Both the position numbers and the translations under genes were made by a program. 64,000 nt of DNA from Tubulanus polymorphus (taxonomy: Eukaryota; Nemertea; Palaeonemertea; Tubulaniformes; Tubulanidae). Below are positions 1 through 12,620 of this stretch, one piece after another. The notes beneath the pieces are model-generated. The model did no database searches and had not been told where the DNA came from. It was given only the letters and a program-made list of their open reading frames with translations. Position 1 is the first letter of the stretch; the number at the start of each line of letters is the position of its first letter. The stretch spans positions 3,052,001 through 3,116,000 of the forward strand of contig NC_134035.1 of assembly GCF_964204645.1 (NCBI RefSeq), given 5' to 3'.

Positions 1-116
1 TTTGTTTACGCGAATTCATGCCAGAGGTTATATCATACATTATAGGTAGCATACCTGTGTGCGCACGTACGCTTCAACAAATATAAATATTTCAAATTCA
101 AACAATAAAACAGCTC

Positions 117-394
117 AACCCTTTCAGTGCGGACTTATTGGAGATTATTTGAAAATTCATAAAATTCCATCCCAGTGTTGAATAACCAGCATACTGCTTT
201 AGTGCATCTACACTGTGGTGCGGTGCATTGCTAGTTACTACTACTTCACTACTTCATGTTAGACGGGTGCTGCCATCTTTCAATTCAGATAAAAACTAAT
301 GACTTATAACATCAATACACCACGATGCAGTGTACAAGCAAAGTCAAACTCTGATCTATACATCGCACCGAGGTGTAGACACACTGAAATGGTT
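117..394. repeat. MITE-like element, CCTTTCAGTGC family, copy 1
   Basis: The element begins aaccctttcagtgc and ends with the near-inverse acactgaaatggtt, giving terminal inverted repeats of about 13 bp. The interior (tactgctttagtgcatctacac, ggtgctgccatctttt-like) is shared with the copy at 3614-3845. No coding capacity is visible. Confidence 0.75.
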
Positions 395-1670
395 ATTAAA
401 TGATAAATCCATTGAATTCCTTCATTGATTTCAGTGTTGAATGTAATTTAGGAGTTAATTTAAAACCCTCAAACCCTTGGTACCACTCAGGCCATGTTTC
501 AATAAGCAGATTCAACGTTTTCTTCGCCATATCATCTTTCAAGGAGTGGACCAACAGTTAACTGGGAAACGAAAAGTCTTGCTCAGGAAATGCCTACTTA
601 AAGCACCCTCTATATTTAGAATTCTTAACCGATACTCTATCATTCGGTAAACTGCGCGGTTAAGTATTTAATTTCATCGTATTAATCATTAAATTAACGG
701 CTGATATATTCGCCATATGGTTCTTATTACCACGCATAGGGACATTAATAACGTAGTGAGGCAATTAAGAAGTCTTTAATTATTACCGCCCTGCATAGCT
801 ATGACCACAGGTGCCTATGAAATAACAATAGGTAGGAAAATATAGACTGATAGTAATCTGTGTATTGACCGTAAACAGTATTTACAGGGGTATTCACAAG
901 TGTGCCATCTACCCCTGTCCCCATCGAGGCGTATGTACTTTATAGCCGCATTCACACTACGTTATTCAGAACGGTCTAAATTTAGTCTGTGCCAATTTAG
1001 AACTGACAAAACCTTTCGCACAAGAAATCTCTTCTTAATTGGTTCATTCGATTTTCGAACGGACCAAAAGACTGATCCGGGTCGGTTCTATATTTTAGGA
1101 CAGACTACTTCCAGGAATATGAACTTTGCTATAATTGCCTATCAATCACGGTGTTGTGTCTAGCTGGACCAGTGATTATGGCTCATTTTACAGATGCGTC
1201 TGAACACAAAGCCTTAATTTAGTCCGGTCTAAATTGGTCAGTTCTAAGTACAACCCCTAATTTGAACGGACTAACCAGTGATAGCGCTTATGGATTAATC
1301 AGCTCTATTGCGACTAAGCAATTGAAACGTTAAATGATTTCCCCGCAGTGACAAGTGGCCGATGACCAAGAGTCACTCAACGAATACAAAACAACCCGTA
1401 ATTAGCCAATTACTCGATTCAACGCTTAAACTACCCGTCCATGCTGAGAGCAAAAACCAACGTGGCGCAGTCCCTAAACACTAGCTAGAGTTAACACTTT
1501 TAACTTCGCTACACGCGTATAGACGAATTCAGTCGTTGGGATCAGGCAAAAAATCATGCTCGTTCGTCCCTTTGCTTCACCGAGTAAGGAGTCTACTCTA
1601 CATGTGTATACAAGCAGTACATACATTTGACTCTGCTGCGTTAGTCTATTGGAACTGAGCTACAACCTGA

Positions 1671-1939
1671 CAGACTGGCCATTTACAAATCCAAAGTCTT
1701 CCCTAGTTTTTTTTCCACGTGTTTACCCAAAATTCCCCGAGTGAATCGGAGAAATTTCTAGGTATAAAATGTTATGATTCATTCATTTTTCATCGAATCA
1801 CGTATTGATCAAGAAACACGCGGCCAATATCCGGATTCCCCAGAGTTTTGTAGGTTTGGGGCCGAATTTGTCAAATTCCCAGAGTTTTCCCTGATTTTTC
1901 TGATTTTCTGAGTTTTCCAGGTCAGTAGTAGTCACCCTG
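1671..1939. repeat. Dispersed repeat, GGCCACT/CACCCTG family, copy 1
   Basis: The start is cagactggccatttacaaat and the end is agtagtcaccctg. The interior is rich in ccctgattttt-like runs and contains a cacgtattgat motif. Related copies lie at 9620-9869, 40976-41064 and 41355-41604. It is a non-coding short transposon-like repeat. The right end comes within about 50 bp of EPS8 exon 5. Confidence 0.7.
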
Positions 1940-1990
1940 CCCGAGCGGTACCCGAGTATCGAGATGCTAGAAATGATCGCAGAGACTCAC

Positions 1991-4900
1991 CGGCGCTACG
2001 ACGCACTGGAATATGTGCATCTCGGTCGGAGTTCCCGAGCGTTTTTTCGTATCTTCCTGGACGGTTAAGACTAGTAAATTGTTGTAAATATCCTTTCGAT
2101 CGCGATTGTAGATCGCCGTCGGATCTCGGACCAAGTTTATCGGAAACACTTCAATTTCGTCCTGCAACAACGACGAGAATATGATTAGAAAGAAACGAAG
2201 CAACACCAGTTATCCCACCAGATGGCTAACGAGCACTCAGTCCTATCATGTTTTAGGTAATGAATAACATTTCATCATTGATCGTACTTTACTGAATGAA
2301 ATCTGCAAAAATTTGAACTTTTTGGTAACCTTGATATCTTTAAAAATCCAACAACCCTGATCCTCGCTTGCCATAAGTGGAATCCTCAATTGTCACAGTA
2401 AAATTGGACCAACTTCGGTTATCCGAGTTAGTCAGCTATAGTCGAACTAAGTGAAACCGAATGTCAGTTAGTCGGGACTATATTCCAGATGTAGTTTGGA
2501 AATCAACCACATTCAGTTATTAGTTCCGACCTCTAGTCGACTAGATACGAAAACTGAATTAGGCCTAGGCTGTTCCTCATTTTGGTTTAGACAGGACTGA
2601 TATCAAAGCCTGGAGCCGGTTGCTCAAAAGTTGGTTAGACTTAACCAGTGGATAGTTGATATAGTGACCAAAAGCTGGTCGAAGTTAATCAGTGGATAGT
2701 TGACATAGCGAATATAAGAGTTCATTGTTACTATGGTACTAATCAACCGGTTATCTTTAACCAACTTTTGAGCAACTGCCGCCCCCGGGTGGTGCAACTG
2801 GCTACCGTTAATATTTACCCCGGTTTGTTTGTCGATGACGGCTAGATGACGCGGGGTGACGACCAGAACGCAACGCATCGTCCATATTCCGGTAGTACTG
2901 TCCATTAAACGAAGCTTACGTATTCCATCTTCCGGCGTTTGTAGACCTGAAACGAGAAACAACAAAACATCCAACATTATCGAAATCTTTGATGGCCTAC
3001 GAGAATTTGTACATCCACAAGAAGGAGCTGACAGTGTTACTGTATGAGTAAATATGCCAAATTCGTGCGGTTTTAGAAATGATTGCCTTTCCACAAATAA
3101 AAAGTCGACAAAATTATGAAAAATCAAAAAATATCACCATAAAACAGAGAATCTTCTAGAATAAAGTTCACCAACTTGAGTATGAGCTTCCAAGTTTACC
3201 GTATCGAATAATAACCACAGATAACGAGATTACTGCATATGAAAAACATACACCACGTACTCGCACATCATTCGAGCTGGTTCCCCGTAGCGTGACTGAC
3301 TGGTGTTTGAAACGCTGCGTAAAGCTGACCGGCGACAATACAGCTGATACCAAACATACTGATGACAATATTACGTTTAATAACCAAAAACCAAATTACA
3401 GCTGATTCAATATTCATCTAGACAATTCGTCGAGGGTTTTTGCAGCGTCTATTACTGATGTATAGTAGACACTTTATTACTCAGTATTGGTGAATTCAGT
3501 GAACCAGTTCAAGTTAAAGGATTTTGTTACAGTTAAACTTGGCCATCACATCGATGACTTATCCAAATAATGACTTACGAATGTGGAAATATGCTGAAAG
3601 ATGGTGACGACTGAACCCTTACAGTGCTGACATTCCCGAAAGTGCTGGGGATGATTTGAAAAAGTCCATCCCAGTTCATCGATTAACGGGCATAGGCATA
3701 CTGCTTTAGTGCATCTACACCACAGTGCGGTGTATCGTTAGTTACTAATGTTTCACTGTGTTTGACAGGTGCTGCCATCTTTTAATACAGATAACAACTA
3801 ATATTCTATCATGTTACTACACATTGTAGACGCACTGAAAGGGTTAACAAGTAATGTGTCAACTTCCCGATGACGACGTCTTTGAAGACAACTTTAAGAC
3901 TGACAGTTGACTCCACTAAAAGTAAGGATCGTTCGGACTGCAAACATTTGTGTGGCTCGATTGCAAAATCTAAGGCGCACGCGTACAGGGTGGCGGTTCA
4001 GAAAATGATCTTAACTCAACTGGATATTGGAGCGACGATGGGTCGTCATCGCATGATCTTAAGTGGGGAAAATATAGGCGACATTTCAAGGCTATCGACC
4101 CCCCCCACCCCCTTTGGTTGCAAGCGTACACGCAATCATATACATTTCATATAACGTCGATAATGAAAGAGAAACTTTTTTCTAATATAACATAACATTT
4201 GATACATTCAGAAAATACTCTCATTCTCCTCGCACGGAATTGAATCGTACATTGCATCTCGATCTACAGCAGACACTTAACTGCTCTTTTACGCAGTAAT
4301 TACGAAACCTAACGGTATTCATTATTAGTCCCGACTTACACGAACTACCAGGACGACAATAATAAACTATAAATACGTAATTGCATTATCGACGTATAAA
4401 CACGAAATAGCTTTTTGCCGGCTCTTCTCTCACTAATATCAGATTGAAATATGGAACTTCACGTAGATAACGCCGCGGAGAGCAATAGCGATACATAATA
4501 CATAATCATCGTTTCTCTCGTTTCAACGTCACGCGGATATTTCGATATAGAATATACGCGGTATCGGATATACGCGTGCGAACCGGTGGTCGGGAATATA
4601 CAGCTGGGTCGTTCGCACCGTCGCTGGTCCGTTCTAATGCGGGCCCACGTCCGGGATGGAACCATCTAGAACGGACCAAATCGATAGCCGCGATCACGCG
4701 AGCATTTCTGGCCCGGGCCAAATAAGGAACAACTGTTTACACGGGTGCCAAATGGGCCCCAGTGTGAATTGCAACTGGTTTCGGAAATGATTCTCTTCGC
4801 TTTGAGCATTGTTTAGTATCGAGTGAGTGGTTTACGTGTGAACGCGCTCGCTGATTAGGTACGGGTCAAATTTGGCTCAGGCCTGACCCGGGCCAAATCA

Positions 4901-7900
4901 TCCGTGTGATCGCGGGTAATGCTGCATTTTCATACAATTGTTCCGAGTTATCAGTTATCACTGGTCCAGCTAGACGCAACACTGTGATTGACAGGCACAA
5001 TGTCTCCATGAGAAATGGTACGTTCTAAAATCTTCAGGGCTGGTTCAAGGGCAGATGGTTAAGTCCTCGTTAATTTGAATACTGAATCTAGCAATTTATT
5101 GACATGCAGGATCCAGTTCCACAGTCACGAGTAAGAGTTAACTCCGAGTTAAAATTATTTAGTTGATTTTCAATGAGCGAACTCCTGAGTCAAATCTTAA
5201 CTCACAACTGTGGAACTGGGTCCAGCAATTTACAAACCTTGTTTACTTCCGACGGTGAACGTGGCCAAATGGTCGGCTTCATACGTCGGGCCTTCAGCAG
5301 TAGCTGAATATAAAGTCAAAAAATATATAGTTAGACCAAAAGAATTTAAAAATCCTCGATATAATCGCACGGGAGTAATTCGTCAGTAAGTTACCTTGAT
5401 AAGCATTGATCGGCTTTCCGTAATCCTCCCTGAAAATGAAATTCAAAAATGCCTTTAATTATTGATAGAATATTATATTCAACATGCAATTTAGAATTCG
5501 AGAAAGGTATAGGTGATGATTCGGAGAGGATATATAGGGTGCTCGGTTTCACAATCATGATCTCAAGAGATTGACTTCTCAGAGCAAAATTTAACTGAAA
5601 TTTAGCAAAATATTTTTTACCCTCGGGCATGTTGCACAGCCAATGCCTAAATTCAAGACCACGACCAGTCTAAGCTCATTTCGGTATCATAAATCTAACA
5701 ATTTAAGCCTAGTCTAAGTGCATCTAATAATCTAATCTAATAGGTTCATCTAATCTAATAGGTTCTGTGAGCCAAAACAAACTTGAGACCAGTCTAAGCT
5801 CATTTTGGTTCAGCGGCCAATCCAACACACTTGAGACCAGCTTAAGCTCACTTCGATTCTATAACCAATCCATCAAACTTAAAACCAGTGTGAGCTCATC
5901 TTGGTTCTATAGCCAATCCAACAAACTCGAGACCAGTCAGAGCTCATTTCAGTGAACCATTCTATTATATATAGGCCAGTCTTAGAATTCAAGAGCGCTA
6001 TGAACTGAGGCCTAGACTGTGCAACCAGCCTCGGGAACAACAAATCCGCAAATCAAGGAAAATGTTAATTTCATACATTCTATAAGCCTGTAAATATCAA
6101 ATAACAATCTTCGAAATGATAATTTGAGGCGATATTCATTTCGACCGTTCAGTTTTAGCTATCGGGGCCGAGTATCGCGTTTTTGATTTGAAGCCAAGAA
6201 AAATTCCACTAAGTCAACAGCGAGCATTCTAACAAGCTTTTAACGACTATAAAGCATTTTGAAATACAATTCGTTCCGCGCCGAAGGATTCGTTATTATC
6301 GCACGTTATTCAATTCTAAAAAAATTCAAAACCGCAAATATGGGTTGGTCATACGTAAAGTCCGCGCGATTAAACGCCAGTAGAACCACTTTTTCGCCAC
6401 TTTTTTTTTCGTTCGACTATTTCAGTTCTTTTATTATCATTATCAAACGCGAGATCGACTGTGAGAAACAATTTTTCAGAAACGAGAAAAAAAGTACGAA
6501 GAAAAACATTCGAATTCTTGACACCTAGAAGCGTACGACAATAGCCGCGTTTGATATGTCTACGACAGCACAAAATAAACACTCGATTATTCACAGACTT
6601 TGCAAGTAGGTATAGACGCATAACTCTGCGGAGTTGTTGTGTGTGTGGGTGATTTTAAAAAATCGACACCACCACCGCCCGCCCAACCGAGGAAAGAAAT
6701 CGAATTCGATATAGAATCAATGTAACGCGAATTTATGGTAAATATTACGATCAACAAAGTTTCGTCGAATTAAAACGGGCCGAAACTCAGTACAATCTAT
6801 ACACGTCTGGCTGGTTATTGTGGTATATATCTCAAGACGTAGAAGGCTGCGTACTTTGATCCAGTACTTATCGACTGAATACGTTTATCATCGGGAGTTA
6901 CGTATATTTTTCATCGCGTTTCTAAAAACCATGCGCATTAAGAAAAAGCGGGACTTGAACAGAGTTTGCGTGGTCCACAGCAACACCCCCCCCCCCACAT
7001 GATCTAAAAGGGAAGTGAATCGATCTCAATTAGTGCGGAGCTGATTACTAATCGAAGCACTTATTTCTAACTCTAACTAGAAAGAAAAAACAAAACAAAA
7101 ATCTGTTTAGGTGAACTGAACACATATTTATGTATTTGTTGGTTGCCTGAGACAAGTGATTAATTCAATTGAAAAAAAAACCCACCGTAGAATTATAACT
7201 AATTAAGGAATTTTATGTTTCGACTCAAATGCTATGAGTTTTGAGTAGCATTTGAGTCAGAACATCGAAATCCTTAATTAGTTTTACTGCGCGTTGTCGG
7301 TTTTTCCTAAATCTTCTATTCTATTCTCTAAAACAAGCCAAACTAGATCATAAAGCGTTCGTGAATCATCGATAAACAGGTTTTAAACGACTACTCCGTT
7401 TAAAAAAGCGCCAATTTCTAAAGTAGAAAACTCATTAAAAAACATCTACATAGCGATCAGCAGAAATGAAACTATAGCGCTGGAACCCATATTACGAAAC
7501 TACTTAACGACGCCGATGAATCTGAGGCCTTTTTCGATTGCGCTCCTCCCCGGAAGAGGAATTAAGCCCTATCTACAACAGGGTTCATAGTAGCAAGGCC
7601 GAGGCCAGAGTGAGCATTTTTAAGTACTTTTTTATGAATAAAGTAAGTAAATATAAAGTCACAAATGACACTTTTCTTATCATTTGACATGGCGACTCTT
7701 GTCCTAATCCGCTACATAAATCATTAAAGCCCAAAGTCAATTCAAAGTCTAAAGGCATCAATATTGGCATATTATTGTACTTAAAATAATTTTGCATACC
7801 AAAAGTCAAAATTAAGCAGTTTTAAAGGGCCTTACTGAATTCTATCAAAAGTAGCAATGAGACTTGCTTTGAACCCTGTAATATCTCTTTTGATCGCCAC

Positions 7901-10894
7901 ATTTTGAAGTCTCTACCAGTTATTCCGTTTCAGTCATGGCAGAATATTTTGTTTTCTGCAAAAGCGCAATCGAAAAGGGCTTAAGCGGTTGCGTAAAATG
8001 GGTGCCGCAGCTTGTCGCACAAACCGTGGTTCCGGTATCATCCCGTGATACATCAATGAAGTAGGACTGTACACGGACATATTGTAATCACTGAAATATA
8101 TAGATGATCATACACGGTCCCTGACTGATCAGTCGTTCCTGGATAAAACGAGTTTTCAAACGAGAAAATTTGCAAATTTCGAGGAAGTGTCTATATCACT
8201 GTTGTATCTTAATCACAGTAGACTCCTCCTAAATCAGTATTGTTTATCTCAGTAAACCATTAGTTCGCTGATTTTGTAAGCAGATTTTTATCCTTTACAC
8301 GAACTAAACTCTGTTTCTTATTTGGGAACCACCTAATCAGGTACAAAATATCCTGGTTTCAACTGTAATAATAATAATAATAATAATTAGTGCTTATATA
8401 GCGCCTTTCCAAAGAATGCTCAAAGCGCTGTCAATCAATTATTACCCAGCTTCTGTAACCAATCCAGTACATTCTGTACCGATTTAGGCGTAGTTAACTG
8501 GACAACTCTTCAAACTAGACAAAGAAATTTGTAATTGCCAATTTCTCAAAAACGAAGGAGTCTTATGCATTACGCTCTTAAATTAAAGGAGTTTCAAGCA
8601 CAAAAGCAGATACTAGATCCTCCATCATAAGTATCCGATCGTGTCGAGGTCCACATACCCCTAAACTACGAGATACCCGTGGAGTTTAACCTGGCATCCA
8701 AAAGAGAATCGTCTTTCACCTCGGATCGCTGCAACTAATGATATAAAGTTACCCATCTCTCCCGGGCCAAAAAGAGCCCACGGATTTCAGAGAAGACCCA
8801 TCTTCGCTTCCTTCAAAACCCTCGAACCGGATAAATTCATTTCCGAATATTCAATCCACATCGACCGAGGAACAGCCGGTTGTTAAACCGACGAATTTGC
8901 AAAAATATTTCTAAAATCAATCGACGTCATCGTACTTAGCGCTCCCAATATTAGACCATTTAAAAAACCGATCATTTTAAGAGCGTGACTATCTAATCAA
9001 ATAGGTCACCGTCTAGGTGTGCCTACACCTTATCATAAATAACGCACACAAACAATCACCAACTAAACATTTATACTGGTTTCACAGTATTCTAAATCGG
9101 GTCACATATCAATGTAATGATTCTCACAACGCTAGTATTCATATCCACACTTTCGAAAACTTTTACGACGCAGCAGGCCAATTAAATTTCAGGCATGCGT
9201 ACGCGACATCGGATGAGTATAATCCCGATAAATTCAAGCCATTCTAGAATTATTGCGGCCATGCTATTAATGATTTCAGGTCACGGCATTTAATGTACCG
9301 GTATTCACTTGGGAGAAATTCTGAAAAGAAAATCAAGGTCTTGACGTAGTTCATGGGCAGAATAAAGATCATTCCAGAATGGTGGAATATAATAGTCTTT
9401 AAAATCGGTTTTTCCGAATTATATAGCGATAAATTGAAAGACTCATATTATAGAGAATATGAATCTCTGAATTCTGAGCACGATATCACATAAGTTTGAA
9501 GCATCAAATACGTTTTTGGAAGATGGACTCTGCAGCATGGACCTACGTCATTACTAAAATATTCTGTTCAAAGCATAATCATCATATCCAATCTCACAAT
9601 TTTGTGTGTCGTTTTTTTACAGAGTGGCCACTTTCCACCCATAATACAAATCGCTGAGATTTCCTTGATTTCTCCATGAGATTAGACAAAATTTCTAGGT
9701 TTAAAATGTCACAATTAAATCATTTTTCATTGAATCACTTATTGATGAATCTGAATTCCCTGAGATTTCCAGGTTATTGGTAAGATTTATCAAATTTCCT
9801 GAGTTTCCCCAAATTTTTTTTCTAGATTTTTTTGAATTCGCCAATTTTTCCAGGTTAGTGACCACCCTGTTTTATCAATTTGTGCATTAATTTCAAATAA
9901 ATCCTGGAGAATAGGTTAATACTGTGTAACTTGTTTCGATTGATTTTGATTTTTCAGGGTAGCAGCAGCAGCAGCTGCAGCATGAGGGAGATCGAAGGGT
10001 ACAGAAGAGAGAGATAGTACTACCGGCGCGACGATGGACACGCAGCGCTGTCCGAATAGCTGGAAATCCGTCGTTCGCTGTCCTTAAAACGTCTCAACGC
10101 ACCGCCGTGGTCGGACGAATGTCGTACGTGACCTTGAAAGTCCATCGATCTTTTCGAAAAAATTAAAGTTAGCGCAAAATGTAAATGACAGATGAAGAGT
10201 AACTGTGACTTCTACTCTCGGTAGCGTCGGGATCGTTGCTGGCCTTGAAATTCAACGACGGCAGTGGCAGCATTTGCTGCGGGTAATAAAACTATTGCAG
10301 CCCGGTTCATTGCCTAACAGAGGCAGTGAACTGACCTGGATTTATTACATCGTTATAATCGTCTATATCGCTAAGTACTTCGATCATGATCTGTCACTCA
10401 GCTATTTGTTACTTGGTATAAATACAGAAGATTTGATGCCAGTTCTATTTTCCAATAGATGGGTTGAAAGGTCCAGATTTTTCTGGCTACATATGGTCCT
10501 GAAGATGATGTATTCTATCTTAGTAGATGAGAAGGTGGGGTGTACCTCGGAGAAGCCAAATGGTTTTTCCAAGGGCGTACTGAACTGAAAACCAATAGAT
10601 GGATTGAAAGATCTAGATGTTCTGGCTACATATGGTACTGGAGATGATGTAATCATTCTTAATTCAACAAAATTTGGTTACACTAGGATCTTAGAGCGAC
10701 AGACACCACTGTGTGGATACAACCGCTTCAAAGGACGGGCGAACCCCCCTCATATTATGAACTGGTCAGATCCTACAAAACGATTCTGTTCGTTGCGTTG
10801 AAATGATTAGTACCTACCTGCGATCGGTCCAGTCTCCGTATCCATTCATGTTGCCGTTTGGATGTAGTATTCCGTTAACTGGCATCGTTGACAT
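1991..10894 (-). CDS. EPS8: EPS8-family protein, N-terminal half (partial, 5 coding exons)
   Basis: EPS8 proteins are cytoplasmic adaptors that cap and bundle actin and link receptor signalling to Rac. Five phase-compatible exons are visible on the minus strand: 10894-10818 (start codon), 5429-5395, 5303-5238, 2946-2819 and 2161-1991. Together they encode about 159 residues. The N-terminus has MNGYG-like composition. From about residue 45 a PTB domain begins, with YEADHLATFTV, EDGIRKLRLMD, GIWT and finally MHIFQCVVAP, which match the order of the EPS8 PTB. Every junction has GT-AG signals and phases 2, 1, 1 and 0. The SH3 and effector regions must lie beyond the left edge; I did not find the next exon in 1-1990. 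Identification rests on remembered family motifs. The EPS8 versus EPS8-like paralogue cannot be settled. Confidence 0.85.
2612..2785. repeat. Fold-back element, GCCGGTTGCTCAAAAG family, copy 1
   Basis: The left arm gagccggttgctcaaaagtt is mirrored by aacttttgagcaactgccgc on the right, so the element can fold into a long hairpin. Internal direct repeats (agtggatagttgatatag) occur twice. It ends about 34 bp from the splice donor of EPS8 exon 4. A related copy lies at 55724-55860. Confidence 0.8.
3614..3845. repeat. MITE-like element, CCTTTCAGTGC family, copy 2
   Basis: The ends are aacccttacagtgc and gcactgaaagggtt. The interior aligns with the 117-394 copy over nearly its whole length, with indels. 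It lies in the EPS8 intron between exons 3 and 4. Confidence 0.75.
4684..4919. repeat. Inverted-repeat element, ATAGCCGCGATC family, copy 1
   Basis: The left end atagccgcgatcacgcgagc is matched inversely by the right end tccgtgtgatcgcgggtaat. The interior carries gggccaaat motifs. A second copy is at 62344-62498. It is non-coding and lies in an EPS8 intron. Confidence 0.75.
5109..5223. repeat. Fold-back element, AGTTCCACAGT family, copy 1
   Basis: The arms ggatccagttccacagt and actgtggaactgggtcc are inverse, with internal taactc/gagtta pairs. Related copies are near 14740-14925 and at 50943-51050. It sits immediately to the left of EPS8 exon 3, 15 bp from its donor. Confidence 0.8.
5650..5960. 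repeat. Tandem array of a ~48-bp unit (gaccagtctaagctcatt)
   Basis: About five diverged copies of a unit with core cttgagaccagtctaagctc followed by ggttctatagccaatcca. The unit is the interior of the dispersed GGGCCGGTTGCA fold-back family (12481, 15824 and 58782). The array keeps a reading frame open by chance of periodicity; I do not consider it a gene. Confidence 0.75.
7196..7284. repeat. Long hairpin (actaattaagga palindrome)
   Basis: The left arm from aactaattaaggaattttat through gactcaaatgctat is followed, after a few bases, by its near-perfect reverse complement ending atccttaattagtt. The arms are about 40 bp. The inner part resembles the atagaattgagtc repeats at 17010-17270. Confidence 0.75.
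7576..7882. repeat. Putative MITE with cagggttca termini
   Basis: The left end is cagggttcatagtagcaagg. The right end is gacttgctttgaaccctg, the inverse of the same motif with changes. Length is about 300 bp, it is AT-rich and non-coding. Only one copy is seen in the window, so confidence is moderate. Confidence 0.5.
8367..8470. repeat. AAT microsatellite plus dispersed 'tatatagcgcctttcc' repeat
   Basis: A run of seven aat units is followed by tagtgcttatatagcgcc and then gctcaaagcgct. This pairing is a very common dispersed non-coding repeat in metazoan genomes. Weaker relatives begin near 26470 and 34305. Confidence 0.6.
9620..9869. repeat. Dispersed repeat, GGCCACT/CACCCTG family, copy 2
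   Basis: This is the best-preserved copy. The termini cagagtggccact and agtgaccaccctg form 13-bp inverted repeats with two mismatches. The interior is T-rich with gagatttcc and attttt runs, shared with the copies at 1671, 40976 and 41355. Confidence 0.8.
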
Positions 10895-10984
10895 TATTGC
10901 CTTTTATCTATCGAAAAGGAAAGTGAAAGGTTAGAGAACTATAGTAACAACCCTTAAATCAGAACTGCAATAAATAGAACTGAA

Positions 10985-11215
10985 CTGCAGTCCGGTTACT
11001 GACAAAATTTCAGTCCATTTACTGACTAAACAGTAGTCCGGTTACTGACTAAACCATAGTCAGTCCGTTAACTGATAAAACTGCAGTCCAGTTACTGACG
11101 AAATAGCAGCCCAGTTACTAATTGAACAGCAGAGTCCGGTTACTGACTAAACCACAGACACAGTCCACTTACTGACATACAGCAGTCTGGTAACTGAGTA
11201 AACCAAATAGCAAAT
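10985..11215. repeat. Minisatellite, cagtccggttactgac unit
   Basis: About nine degenerate copies of a 22-38 bp unit with core agtccggttactgactaaac. Spacing is irregular. It lies in the EPS8 5' intron, about 80 bp upstream of the acceptor for the exon bearing the start codon. Confidence 0.85.
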
Positions 11216-12480
11216 ACAGACTAGTCTAACCCAGTAACTAAACACTACTACTGACGACTATCATTAATCGACAGTCGCGGCGTTACACCCGTCCTTACAG
11301 CAGTAAGACAATAAAACGAAATTGTATTGTATTGTATTTAAGGCTGTTAAACTTACCCGGTATTTAACTTGTTTAAACGATTCACCAAACCAAACAACAA
11401 TTAATAATCACTTAGAAACTTAATCCGATAATCGTTTTCAACTGTCGGCACCGATATTCGTGTCGTGACACGGCATCTGAGCGCGTTATTTCACCTGCTT
11501 TAAACTGGGTTTGGTATCCTAACTGTCAAAAGTTGTTTACTGCAGTGTTTCGGTTACCGAAAACCTGGTGGAGATGGCAGCACTAGACGGAACTTGAACC
11601 TCGCTTGCCGCAGTATGGAATACCGGACTTCGCAGCGGACCCGTTGACACAAATTAAATTCAATTTTTACTTTATTTACCGATCTCCACCGCATTAGCTC
11701 CGAAACAAGTCATCATGATTTTGATACTGTATTGTATTTTTGTTTTCCTTCTTATCTCTGTTAGGCCTATATGTTTATATCATCTGTTATCTGTTCTTTT
11801 CCTTTGTTCTAGTTAAGAACCTAGTTATTCTAGGTAGGAATGTTAGCATTGTAGAGGATCCATAATTTTTCCGAACTGTTCCGATCCCCGGCTTTCGACA
11901 TGGCCAGAAAATTTACTATAGGTCGCCGCCTAAAGACTGGATAAAACTGCAAGCATTTACAGAAAATTTCTCGGCAAACTATTTCGAATTCAGAAATTAG
12001 AATATATCTAAAGAAAAGATTTTCTTTCCGAAAAATATTTTTTGTTTTCGATGCAAAGATCTTGGTACTGTTGTCAGGATGTTCTAATCATGGTGAATAA
12101 TAAGGTTTTAGTTGTATCATAGTTAGGATGGAAAATTTCCAGCTATTTTTGTCTCCGGTTCGGGCGTTTTTCCGATGAAGGTCAAGCCAACCTCAAATCA
12201 AATTGTGAAGTGTGATTTGTTTCGGTCCGCGTTAATTTCCGTGGCCAGTGATTTGTTTAGCGGAGGACAAGAGAATTCCTGATCATCATACATAAATACT
12301 GTGGCGACGCGGCTGCACAGTTTGATGTAAGCAGCATTTTCAAACAACTCAATACGCTTAGTTTGTTATTGATGTTAATGAAGAAACCAGGAACGTACCG
12401 GTGCAAACTGGCTGTAAGAATGTTTCGATTTTTTTTCAGTCTATCAAACAAGTCCTGGAATATAATATATAAATTACGCC

Positions 12481-12620
12481 CTGGGGCCGGTTGTATAGTC
12501 ACGGCTTAGACTTCAGACCAAAGACCAACTTGGTTCTATAGCCAATCTAATAACTTAAGACCAGTCTTAGAATTTAAGACCACTTTTGGACTTGAGTCAC
12601 GACTGTGCAACTGGCCCCAG
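12481..12620. repeat. Fold-back element, GGGCCGGTTG family, copy 1
   Basis: The termini ctggggccggttg and caactggccccag are inverse. The interior includes ggttctatagccaatct and acttaagaccagtctta. Length is 140 bp. The copies at 15824-15965 and 58782-58930 share ends and interior. Confidence 0.85.

Larger units (their letters stand above)
1..1990. other. Repeat-rich DNA left of the last visible EPS8 exon
   Basis: This is presumably intronic to the EPS8-family gene. It holds two short transposon-like repeats, annotated separately. Nothing else here resembles a family I know. A minus-strand open stretch near 440-560 reads plausibly but has no recognised homology. Confidence 0.5.
5430..10817. 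other. Large EPS8 intron, mostly unassigned
   Basis: Between the first and second coding exons of the EPS8-family gene. It contains the repeats listed separately, a C-rich run near 6983, and AT-rich DNA. A gtagcagcagcagcagctgc stretch near 9959 and an open frame at 10205-10588 have no recognisable homology. I see no convincing additional exon. Confidence 0.5.

Noticed and set aside
440-560. Minus-strand stretch reading like an exon (ETWPEWYQGF)
   Set aside because: It reads smoothly, but I found no matching splice pair in phase with EPS8 exon 5 and no homology to EPS8 domains.
900-1163. 87-codon plus-strand frame
   Set aside because: No recognisable motif or splice support, and the region shares gtccggtctaaattggtc-type words with non-coding repeats.
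4230-4310. Possible tRNA-like segment (T-loop-like gattcaattcc on minus strand)
   Set aside because: No matching acceptor stem, D arm or anticodon arm could be folded around it.
5767-5955. Frame with repeated LETSLSS motif
   Set aside because: It arises from a tandem DNA repeat whose unit also occurs in non-coding fold-back elements and whose other copies are broken.
10205-10588. 127-codon plus-strand frame near a CAG-rich stretch
   Set aside because: Two imprecise direct repeats (ccaatagatgg... gaaag) inside it and no known motif. It lies antisense in an EPS8 intron; a non-coding transcript is possible but unsupported.
10985-11215. CRISPR-like spaced repeats
   Set aside because: Units are imperfect, spacers are irregular and partly repeat-derived, and the DNA is animal nuclear. 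It is a minisatellite.
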